Assembly: GCA_964569225.1 (NCBI GenBank) | Contig: CAZMTU010000037.1 | Span: forward strand, 1 to 19,677 | Direction of reading: 5' to 3' | DNA from: CAKSQF01 sp964569225 | Lineage (GTDB): Bacteria > Bacillota > Clostridia > Oscillospirales > CAG-272 | Length of the DNA stretch: 19,677 nucleotides | In this document: piece after piece, positions 1 through 5,370 of the stretch | Numbering within the stretch: the first letter of the stretch is position 1 | Layout: the number at the start of each line of letters is the position of its first letter | Notes under the pieces: generated by a model | What the model saw: the letters and a program-made list of their open reading frames with translations, nothing else | Told to the model about the DNA's origin: nothing | Database searches by the model: none | Position numbers and translations under genes: made by a program

Positions 1-480
1 GACAGCTTGTATGCAAGGATCTTGCGGGAAAACAGATCCATAATCGCGCGTAAATGATAGTACCTGCCGCCGGCTCGGATGTAGGTAAAGCCGCGGACCC
101 AGACTCTATTCGGCGCTGACGGGTTGAACCTTTGAGCCGGCAGATTTTACACAGATTCCTTCGCTTTCTTTGGATTTTACCGGCTTTGGGGCTTTTTCGT
201 GCTCATTTTCGGCAAATTCATGGTTTTCAGCAGGTGGTACACGCTTCCGTCGCTGATATGAACGCGATCTTCACGGGCGAGATAAAGATTTAGCTTGTGG
301 GCGCCGATGCGTTTATCCGCTTTGGCGTACAGTTCGACAATCCGCTTTTTGATGTGCTGATTTTCGAGTTCACGCTTCTACGGTTGACGGTTCAGAAACT
401 TGTAGTAAGTGCTTCTGTTGACTCGCAAAACTCGGCACAGGGGGGGGATATTTTGTGCTCGCCGGACAAAGCCTGAATCG
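1..480 (-). pseudogene. IS3-family transposase OrfB, decayed and cut by window edge
   Basis: Reading the minus strand gives a recognisable IS3-type OrfB (DDE integrase-core transposase), but only in pieces. Visible parts are the HTH_21-like stretch VNRSTYYKFLNRQP, then KRIVELYAKADKRIGAHKL, then SDGSVYHLLKTMNLPKMSTKK, and finally the start of the rve core, NRVWVRGFTYIRAGGRYYHL and AIMDLFSRKI, which runs off the left edge. In-frame stops lie at 378-380 (TAG), 177-179 (TAA) and 147-149 (TAA). The frame also changes near a run of eight G at 440-447. With this many lesions it cannot make an active transposase. It follows the OrfA remnant in the usual IS3 order. The family call is secure; the IS3 subgroup is not determined. 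Confidence 0.85.
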
Positions 481-483
481 CTT

Positions 484-771
484 TCAGTCTTTGTCTGAGT
501 GTGGAGTGAAGATCGCAATGGCTTTTTTTAATATGAGATTTTCCTCTTCCAACTGAGCGTTTCGTTTTTGCGGCGCCTTAATCTGTTCAGCTGTAATGAT
601 GGTTTCATCATCGATTTTAACTTCCGAATAGAGCTTGATCCAATTAGCCGGCGCACTGTGAGAGACGCCGTATTCTTTTTGGATTTAGGTGTAGGTTTTT
701 CCGGAACAGTATAAGTTCACGATTGCTTTCTTGAACTCCGTTGTATACGTATTTTGGTTTTTGCTTCCCAT
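484..771 (-). pseudogene. IS3-family transposase OrfA, broken by a stop
   Basis: OrfA is the small helix-turn-helix protein that binds the ends of IS3-type elements. From the ATG at 771 it reads MGSKNQNTYTTEFKKAIVNL and so on. It hits TAA at 685-687 (codon 29), then continues in the same frame for about 67 more codons (IQKEYGVSHSAPANWIKLYS, later a leucine-rich QLEEENLILKKAIAIFTPHS stretch) to TGA at 484-486. Without the internal stop it would be 95 aa, a normal OrfA length. The HTH_Tnp_1 pattern and C-terminal coiled coil are both visible. A weak promoter (-10 TATAAT at 796-801, -35 CAGACA at 819-824, minus strand) lies inside the element end. Apparent codons upstream of 771 are not part of the protein. 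Confidence 0.8.
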
Positions 772-819
772 TTTTTTCCTTTCTGGCTGTTTCCTATTAT
801 AGCATTTCTCTTTCTTCTT

Positions 820-843
820 GTCTGCTTTTTCGAGGGTGGACCA
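820..843 (-). repeat. Probable terminal end of the decayed IS3-family element
   Basis: On the minus strand the element appears to begin TGGTCCACCCTCGAAAAAGC at about 843, roughly 70 bp before the OrfA start, where an IS3-type terminal inverted repeat is expected. The partner end lies outside the window, so the exact boundary is inferred. Confidence 0.4.
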
Positions 844-879
844 GACATCGATTCGAGGTAGCGCCAAGCCGTATTAACA

Positions 880-1071
880 TTGTGTGGAGCATCTGAAGTT
901 ACTTATAGGAAAGAAAAATGAGAAGCAGACACCCATGGGCTCCTTGACTTTGACTTGGCAAATGCTAAAGATATTCCCAAAGTATGTACAGTATACTTTA
1001 ATAATGAGCGATCAGCGGTCGCTCTGGGCTATAAAAGCCCAGTTCAGTACAAGACCGAACTGGACTTCTGA
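880..1071 (+). pseudogene. C-terminal scrap of a second IS3-type transposase (OrfB)
   Basis: On the plus strand, bases 994-1071 read YFNNERSAVALGYKSPVQYK then TELDF and a TGA stop. This is the characteristic end of IS3/IS150-type OrfB proteins (YxNxERxxxALGYKSPxQY). Upstream, LDFDLANAKDIPKVCTV is plausible further transposase sequence, but the frame appears broken around 940. The rest of the protein is missing. It lies in the opposite orientation to the decayed IS3 element on its left, so it is the remains of a separate insertion. GTGTCTGCT at 1089-1097 is the reverse complement of AGCAGACAC at 924-932; this may reflect element ends or be chance. Confidence 0.7.
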
Positions 1072-1158
1072 AATTATGGTGTTTTTAAGTGTCTGCTTTC
1101 CCTTGACTGATGCAGCTGATGGATATTACCCCAAAGGGGACAGATCGTTGACTTTGTT

Positions 1159-2880
1159 TTATTCGTTCGCATAACCTTCAAATGTCTTAAAACAAAGACC
1201 CCTCATTCGATTAGCACAGCAAAAAGCATCTATTGAACGGATTTCTTCATAAAATCTTTGTGCCGCTTCAGGTAAAAGTGAAGAGGTATCATTTTCCGTC
1301 AGCATCTTTTTTGTGCAACCTTCAATTTTTTCAAGCAGTTCTGCGTTGTCCACTTCCTTGTCGGTCAGTAAACCTTCCATAACACAAGCAAGTGTATTGA
1401 GCTGATTCCCCGAAATAAGAGCAGACAATAGTGTGATATCTGCATTATATTCATCAAGAATGATCTTCTTCTCGTTTTCAGTTTTCACGCTTCGGAAATA
1501 AAGAAATGGTTGTGACGTTTCGTTTGGCACAAGTCGGCGCGATACTGTCCAATTTGCAGTAATTTCATGATGCGTTACTTCGGGAAGATCAAGATTTCGC
1601 ATATCTTCGGTAGCAACGTGTGGCAGATATTCCTCCATTAAGATTACGGTATCAGCATAGGAAAGATATTCACTTGAGCCGCCGATAACAAGAATGGTCG
1701 AAACAGATTTCCTGCTGTATAATTCACGCACTCTGTCGGTAAACGGAATGATGGGTTCATTTTTGACAACAAGGCGCATATTTTTGTCACGAATCATAAA
1801 ATTTGTCGCGCTTTTATCCTCATCAATAAGGAGCAATTTACACTTTCCGCAAACTGCCTCAATGATATTTGCCGCCTGCGAAACACTTCCGCTTGCGTGT
1901 AAAGTGGAGAAATTCTCAAGGTTCGCTGTTCCCGGCAAAAATGTGAAAAACGGAGAAAGATCAAGATTTGAAACAGGTCTTCCGTCTTCGGCATGGATTT
2001 TGAGTGCGCTACTGTCCGTCAAGACATACTCACGTCCATCGCCGGGGATGTGATCGTAAATTCCCATTTCAATAGCATCGAGTAACGTAGTTTTTCCTGA
2101 ATATCCTCCACCCGCAATAACCGTAATGCCTTTTTTGATCCCCATACCGACCATCTGCGTTCCGTCGGAAAGCGGAATGATGACTTCCATTTCTTTTGGG
2201 GCTGTGAACGGTATTGCGTTTTTCATCGGTGCAGTCGTTCCATTTTCACGAGGCAGAATACTTCCATTTGCAATAAACGAACACAAGCTGTGCGTATTCA
2301 TGTATTGACGTATTTCCTGCTGATAAATATAAGTTTTGACATAAAGATTTAATTCATCGCGATCAAAGTCATTAAGTGCGATTTCAATGTGCTCTAAAAT
2401 ATCTCTTACCGCGCGAATAGCGGCTTTTGCGTTTACAGATAGCGCATTTACAAGCGGAACGTTGAAATTTATCCGCATCACAAATGCATTTTCTTTTGCA
2501 TCATAGCGGATTCCACTGCGGCAAATCATATATTCGCCTGCGTACTGTGCTTCGAATTGTGCCTTTTCACGAACGTTTTTATCGGTGTTTAAATAGGAAT
2601 TGCTTAACTCATTGATCACCGGAGATATCAATCGAAGGATATATGTCTCGCGAGGCATGGTTTCTGAGGCCATATTGTCACCGACAAGATCTGTTGGAAT
2701 CTGAACATAAAGAGACAACTTTTCACTTGAACGGTAGCTTGTTCCTCCAAACCAAAATTTTAATTTGGAATAACTGAAAACAAGTGGCGGCTCATCCTCG
2801 GAACGAGTGTTGTAGAGCCAATGCAGGTCTCTTTTGCTGTGCCCTTGCATAACTAAAATAATACTTTTAAATCTTTGCAT
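1159..2880 (-). CDS. ATPase of the ABC class (COG3044 / PF09818 type)
   Basis: A 573-aa soluble P-loop ATPase. It shows a Walker A GGGYSGKTT (residues 257-265), the HIPGDGRE motif (277-284) and an ABC-type signature STLHASGSVSQAANI (325-339). It also has a Walker B LLLIDED (349-355) followed by SATNFMIRD (357-365), and a late VIGGSSEYLSYADTVI block. These mark the 'predicted ATPase of the ABC class' family, standalone proteins without membrane segments whose cellular role is poorly defined; a link to RNA or nucleic acid is suggested by the trypanosome member MRB1590. Length is normal for the family. The first 100 residues do not match the N-terminal domain as I recall it, so this part looks divergent. 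The start at 2880 has an AGAAGGA ribosome site about 10 nt upstream. It lies behind a short ORF and terminator (see those entries), which may control it. Family certain, function unknown. Confidence 0.85.
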   Translation of the reverse strand: MQRFKSIILVMQGHSKRDLHWLYNTRSEDEPPLVFSYSKLKFWFGGTSYRSSEKLSLYVQIPTDLVGDNMASETMPRETYILRLISPVINELSNSYLNTDKNVREKAQFEAQYAGEYMICRSGIRYDAKENAFVMRINFNVPLVNALSVNAKAAIRAVRDILEHIEIALNDFDRDELNLYVKTYIYQQEIRQYMNTHSLCSFIANGSILPRENGTTAPMKNAIPFTAPKEMEVIIPLSDGTQMVGMGIKKGITVIAGGGYSGKTTLLDAIEMGIYDHIPGDGREYVLTDSSALKIHAEDGRPVSNLDLSPFFTFLPGTANLENFSTLHASGSVSQAANIIEAVCGKCKLLLIDEDKSATNFMIRDKNMRLVVKNEPIIPFTDRVRELYSRKSVSTILVIGGSSEYLSYADTVILMEEYLPHVATEDMRNLDLPEVTHHEITANWTVSRRLVPNETSQPFLYFRSVKTENEKKIILDEYNADITLLSALISGNQLNTLACVMEGLLTDKEVDNAELLEKIEGCTKKMLTENDTSSLLPEAAQRFYEEIRSIDAFCCANRMRGLCFKTFEGYANE

Positions 2881-2960
2881 AAAAATATCGTCCTTCTTTC
2901 TTTTCTTGGGTTATAACCGAAGTTACAGAACGAGGGGCGATTCTATACACAAAACAAAAA

Positions 2961-2981
2961 GCGCATCCATATCGGATGCGC
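2961..2981 (-). terminator. Intrinsic terminator/attenuator between the 25-aa ORF and the ATPase gene
   Basis: GCGCATCC-ATATC-GGATGCGC forms a perfect 8-bp stem with a 5-nt loop. On the minus strand it is followed directly by a T-rich run (TTTTTGTTTTGTG). It lies after the short ORF and about 80 bp before the ATPase start, so transcripts from the shared promoter must pass it to express the ATPase. Confidence 0.8.
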
Positions 2982-3006
2982 AACAAAGCAACAGTTAAAA
3001 GCCGAA

Positions 3007-3084
3007 TTACAAAGCATAGAATTCAGCAATCAACATAGCATCAGATATGTTCTTATACAGAATCGTCATATATGATTTTTTCAT
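3007..3084 (-). CDS. 25-aa small ORF (possible leader peptide)
   Basis: A small minus-strand ORF from ATG at 3084 to TAA at 3007-3009. It encodes 25 residues starting MKKSYMTILYKN and ending IAEFYAL. It has a strong ribosome site, AGAGGTG at 3091-3097, six bases before the ATG, and lies about 45 nt downstream of a consensus promoter. The peptide has a short basic start, three tyrosines and a mildly hydrophobic tail; I do not recognise it. A U-tailed hairpin follows 25 bp after the stop and the ABC-class ATPase gene starts after that. The arrangement suits either a leader peptide controlling the ATPase by attenuation, or an independent small peptide (for example a toxin or signal) with its own terminator. 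Expression support is good; function is unknown. Confidence 0.5.
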   Translation of the reverse strand: MKKSYMTILYKNISDAMLIAEFYAL

Positions 3085-3128
3085 GTCGATCACCTCTCTT
3101 TATGAATTTGTAACTTCATTACAATAAC

Positions 3129-3157
3129 AGTATATCATATTTCCAATTGATTGTCAA
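3129..3157 (-). promoter_or_regulatory. Consensus sigma-A-type promoter for the 25-aa ORF and ATPase
   Basis: On the minus strand TTGACA (3152-3157), a 17-bp spacer and TATACT (3129-3134) form a near-perfect vegetative promoter. Transcription would start near 3122, 38 nt before the small ORF. It lies inside the decayed end of the AAA ATPase pseudogene, so it probably arose or arrived at a deletion junction. Confidence 0.8.
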
Positions 3158-3530
3158 TCGGTATTGAAAAAGTTTTTATTAACCATTCTGCAATGTGATA
3201 CTGCGGAGCATGCTCGCAGAAATACTTCATGGAATTGATGACCTTTGGGCAGTCCTGTTTCTTGTCAAAGATAATAGGAGTCCTTTCCGGCAGGATCTTC
3301 TGGTCGCTGGTCAGCATTAGGTTTTGCAGAATGCGGTCCACTTTCTTGGCGGTTTCAAAGAATTGCTTATATTTCTCGTTTTTATCAGAGTAAAAATAGG
3401 CGGTATTTTCATAATAGTGTCTATTGAATTCCTTTAGAATTCAGGTTTTACCAATCTGCCGCTCATCTTTTAGGATCATTGGCTTACGATAGGGGGAATT
3501 CTTTCAATCAGCAGGTTCGATAAAATTAAT
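3135..3530 (-). pseudogene. Decayed AAA ATPase (AAA_14/DUF4143-like), N-terminal third only
   Basis: Reading downward from about 3530 gives KNSPYRKPMILKDERQIGKT, a stop at 3441-3443, then ILKEFNRHYYENTAYFYSDK, EKYKQFFETAKKV, IIFDKKQDCPKVINSMKYF and CEHAPQYHIAEW. This is the start of a Clostridia/Bacteroides-type AAA ATPase whose intact members have GARQVGKT (Walker A) and FDEIQ (Walker B). Here Walker A has lost its first glycine (DERQIGKT) and Walker B reads FDKKQ. There is an in-frame TGA directly after the GKT, a frameshift with stop near the DWKNSP region, and the protein ends after about 120 residues instead of roughly 400. The DUF4143 C-terminal domain is absent. Non-functional; a deletion has joined it to the sequence holding the small-ORF promoter. 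Confidence 0.75.
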
Positions 3531-3576
3531 CGCTCTATAAAGCTCTTATTCACACTTTTATTGGAGTTTACGAGCT

Positions 3577-3632
3577 TTTTAATCGATTAAAACTACCGGC
3601 AAACCGGTGGTTTGAACAGCCCTCACCGAGGG
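3577..3632. repeat. Cluster of three adjacent palindromes
   Basis: Three palindromic units follow one another. TTTTAATCGATTAAAA (3577-3592) is a perfect 16-bp palindrome. AAACTACCGG-CAAA-CCGGTGGTTT (3590-3613) is a 10-bp stem with one G-T pair. CCCTC-ACC-GAGGG (3620-3632) is a 5-bp stem. They sit exactly between the AAA ATPase pseudogene and the RHS fragment. They may be a dispersed extragenic repeat or terminators of lost genes. No second copy was found in the window. Confidence 0.5.
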
Positions 3633-4118
3633 GTATGCAGTGAATACAGCTATGACGAGTTCGGAAATCAGGCTGAAAAGAGAACCTATCTGTCTGGGGA
3701 TACGGTCAACTGCATGGTGGAGAAAACCGAATATGACGGCGAGGGAAGTCAGATCACCAAGGTCTATGACGAACGCTTCGATTCACCCTGTACGGAGTAT
3801 GCATACACAAACGATCTGGTCACTGCCCGAACCGAACAGAACGGTCAGACATACCGGTATACCTATGATCCGGCCAACGACAACATGACCTCGGTGTCCG
3901 CCGCTGTCAGTACGCGGACGCCTGAAAATGATTTCGCGTATACCAACGGTTATCTGACGAAGGTCACTCACAACGGCTTTGACTTCGGCTTTGCATATGA
4001 CGGACTGGGCAGAAACAGCAGGATCAGTGCCGGCGGAAGTACGCTGGTAAGCCTTGCTTATACCAGCGGCGCTCAAAGCACGGTCACTTCCGCATTATGC
4101 CCCAACACACTTTTTTAG
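3612..4118 (+). pseudogene. RHS/YD-repeat protein fragment
   Basis: The frame from about 3636 to 4095 encodes tandem YD repeats: EYSYDEFGNQAEKRTY, TEYDGEGSQITKVYDERF, EYAYTNDLVTARTEQNGQTY, RYTYDPANDNMTSVSA, FAYTNGYLTKVTHNGF and FAYDGLGRNSRISAGG. This is the beta-rich repeat pattern of RHS/teneurin-like proteins, which form large shells around C-terminal toxins in polymorphic toxin systems and also occur as wall-associated proteins. Intact members are usually well over 1000 residues; only about 150 remain. No start codon with a ribosome site is present (the earliest candidate is TTG at 3612). The 3' end runs into an unrelated inverted repeat at 4100, which adds about six junk codons before TAG. 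There is no toxin tip or signal peptide. It is a fragment, likely not translated. Base composition is higher in GC than the surrounding AT-rich debris. Confidence 0.75.
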
Positions 4119-4191
4119 AAAATAGATTATTGAAGGAAAAAATTAACCGTAATTAAAGAAATATAATATATAAATAAAAAGTGTGGATGGG
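4100..4191. repeat. AT-rich segment bounded by imperfect inverted repeat
   Basis: CCCCAACACACTTTTT (4100-4115) and its near reverse complement AAAAAGTGTGGATGGG (4176-4191) match at 13 of 16 positions. They enclose about 60 bp that is almost wholly A/T. The RHS fragment ends exactly where the left repeat begins. The shape suggests a small non-autonomous insertion or a transposon relic with both ends. No target duplication is obvious. Confidence 0.4.
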
Positions 4192-4305
4192 AAGATCGGA
4201 ATTTTCCTTTCTCGTTTAAGGCAAATTATTTGCCCCTGTGGTCCACTGTGTTTTGACCTTTAAAAAGCGATATAACTCTTTTTTTGAAAATTTTTCCAAA
4301 TTATA
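4192..4305. other. Gene-free debris with a short palindrome
   Basis: No coding frame is recognisable. GGCAAAT-T-ATTTGCC at 4220-4234 is a perfect palindrome. TGGTCCAC at 4239-4246 repeats the first eight bases of the IS3-element end near 843, which may mark a former insertion edge but is short. Confidence 0.35.
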
Positions 4306-4334
4306 TTGACAAGTACAAATGAAAGTGTTATAAT
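4306..4334 (+). promoter_or_regulatory. Consensus promoter of the zinc-ribbon/HTH gene pair
   Basis: TTGACA (4306-4311), a 17-bp spacer and TATAAT (4329-4334) match the vegetative consensus exactly. Transcription would begin at about 4341, inside the LexA-box-like palindrome. Confidence 0.85.
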
Positions 4335-4340
4335 GCTAAA

Positions 4341-4354
4341 AGAACATATGTTCT
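4341..4354. promoter_or_regulatory. LexA/SOS-box-like operator at the transcription start
   Basis: AGAACATATGTTCT is a perfect 14-bp palindrome containing GAAC-N4-GTTC, the core recognised by LexA/DinR in Gram-positive bacteria (established for Bacillus: CGAAC-N4-GTTCG). It begins six bases after the -10 and would cover the start site, an effective place for a repressor. The outer C/G of the Bacillus consensus are A/T here. It could also be an operator for another dimeric repressor. Confidence 0.55.
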
Positions 4355-4380
4355 ATTCAAGCGAAGGAGGAGTACAGTAA

Positions 4381-4578
4381 GTGGGGAAAAAGTATGTGGA
4401 ATCGTGTCCGGTGTGCGGGCGGAAATTGTTTACCGGATTAACCGAATTGATTGTTGAAATGAATTGTCCTAAATGCAAAAGTTTTCTGCATATTATTGCG
4501 GATTCATCCGGGATTCATACGCAGGTGATTGAGAAAACTGAAAATAAAGCATTATCGGATAAATTAACTGCTATATGA
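4381..4578 (+). CDS. Small Com-like zinc-ribbon protein
   Basis: A 65-aa protein starting at GTG 4381, with AAGGAGG at 4364-4370, ten bases upstream. It contains two CxxC knuckles, CPVCGRKLF (C9, C12) and CPKCKSF (C29, C32), with an acidic/hydrophobic stretch between. This is the pattern of Com-like zinc ribbons (phage Mu Com family and relatives in Firmicutes prophages and integrative elements). The Mu protein is a translational activator acting on mom mRNA; a nucleic-acid-binding role here is inference only. No catalytic domain or membrane segment is visible. It is the first gene behind a consensus promoter overlapped by a LexA-box-like palindrome and is followed by a small HTH regulator, so it is probably the remaining cargo of a phage or conjugative element. 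Intact. Confidence 0.6.
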   Translation: MGKKYVESCPVCGRKLFTGLTELIVEMNCPKCKSFLHIIADSSGIHTQVIEKTENKALSDKLTAI

Positions 4579-4711
4579 TCAAATATTATTTGCTGTAGAG
4601 CTTAGTTGAACTTGTTAAATTATCAAGACGAACCTGGCAAATTGAACTTATTCCCGCAGAGGGAAAAAAAGGATCAATTTGTCAGGTATTTTTTTGAAAG
4701 GAGGAGTATCC

Positions 4712-5068
4712 GTGGAAACTGTCGAGCGCAGACAACAAATTATGGAACTGCTGAGTATACACAGACATATGACCGTTTCGGAATTGTCCGTCCGATTTTG
4801 TGTTTCCGAACGGACAATCAGGAGAGATATTGATTTTTTAAGCCTTAATAAAGGAATTTATACATCGCGGGGCAGAGCGGGCGGCGTCCATATGATGGAG
4901 GGCTATCGAAATGGGCTTTCCGAATTAACAGAAACTGAGTCCGGTATTTTAAAAAAGCTGCAGATTTCAGCGAATCGAAGTGTGTGTATGTTGAGTCCGG
5001 AAGAGTTGGCTGCTTTAAATCATATAATTATTGTATATTCAAAAGCAACAAATTCGTATATATGCTAA
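4712..5068 (+). CDS. DeoR/HTH_11-type small transcriptional regulator
   Basis: A 118-aa protein. The start is GTG at 4712, set by AAGGAGG at 4698-4704. Residues 3-60 form a winged helix of the DeoR/HTH_11 type: ERRQQIMELLSIHRHMTVSE, a recognition helix in CVSERTIRRDIDFLS, then a wing ending GRAGGVHMMEGY. The remaining 50 residues (TETESGILKKL, LSPEELAALNHII) have no sugar-binding or WYL domain, so the length is that of the short phage/ICE-associated members found in Clostridia rather than full DeoR repressors of about 250 aa. It lies 133 bp after the zinc-ribbon gene with no terminator between, so both are likely on one transcript. No repressor target is evident. The family is secure; the role is unknown. 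Confidence 0.75.
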   Translation: METVERRQQIMELLSIHRHMTVSELSVRFCVSERTIRRDIDFLSLNKGIYTSRGRAGGVHMMEGYRNGLSELTETESGILKKLQISANRSVCMLSPEELAALNHIIIVYSKATNSYIC

Positions 5069-5147
5069 TTTGTCTTCAAATGAAAAAACGGTTGTGTATA
5101 ATCAAACGCAAGCAGCTGTTTGTAAACGGCACATGTAATGAATTGGC

Positions 5148-5176
5148 TTGACAAATGTACATAAAAAGAATATAAT
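5148..5176 (+). promoter_or_regulatory. Consensus promoter of the GH95 gene
   Basis: TTGACA (5148-5153), a 17-bp spacer and TATAAT (5171-5176) are a perfect match to the vegetative consensus. A promoter this strong normally needs a repressor if the gene is inducible. Confidence 0.85.
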
Positions 5177-5196
5177 GGGAGTAAAAATTGTACAAT
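5155..5196. promoter_or_regulatory. Paired TGTACA palindromes, candidate operator
   Basis: ATGTACAT (5155-5162) lies in the promoter spacer and ATTGTACAAT (5187-5196) lies just after the start site. Both are perfect palindromes with the same TGTACA core, and their centres are 33 bp apart, about three helical turns. This suits cooperative binding of a repressor. No regulator gene is adjacent. Confidence 0.4.
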
Positions 5197-5370
5197 CTGT
5201 CATGACTATACAGATCTGTAAGGCGATATATTGAATAAAATTTTCGATGGGCAGATTTGTACCGAAATGTTTCAATTTTTTATTAAATTGAAATTTGCTG
5301 TGAAAATTTGAGCCGCCGGTTGACGGTAAATTAAAAAATCTGAGAATAAACGAAAAAGGAGTTCGGCAAT

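Larger units (their letters stand above)
5069..5370 (+). other. Intergenic region and long leader before the GH95 gene
   Basis: 302 bp without a gene. It holds the GH95 promoter, two TGTACA-centred palindromes and a leader of about 190 nt. Within the leader TTTCAATTT-TTTATT-AAATTGAAA (5270-5293) makes a 9-bp A/T-only hairpin with no GC clamp. The ribosome site AAGGAG (5356-5361) precedes the start by nine bases. TTGTAAACGGCACAT (5120-5134), upstream of the -35, resembles a degenerate catabolite (cre) or LacI-type site with two mismatches. Confidence 0.5.

Noticed and set aside
1131..1141. CCCCAAAGGGG hairpin after the COG3044 ATPase gene
   Set aside because: The stem is four pairs with no T-run on the minus strand, so it is not a convincing terminator.
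884..1174. 96-codon plus-strand open frame
   Set aside because: It overlaps the transposase scrap in another frame; the true homology (YFNNERSAVALGYKSP) is in a different frame and no ribosome site supports this start.
4239..4258. TGGTCCAC match to the IS3 element end near 843
   Set aside because: Only eight bases match and the following bases differ, too little to call a second element end.
5120..5134. Catabolite (cre)-like site before the GH95 promoter
   Set aside because: Two mismatches to the loose consensus and no symmetry; mentioned only as a possibility within the intergenic entry.
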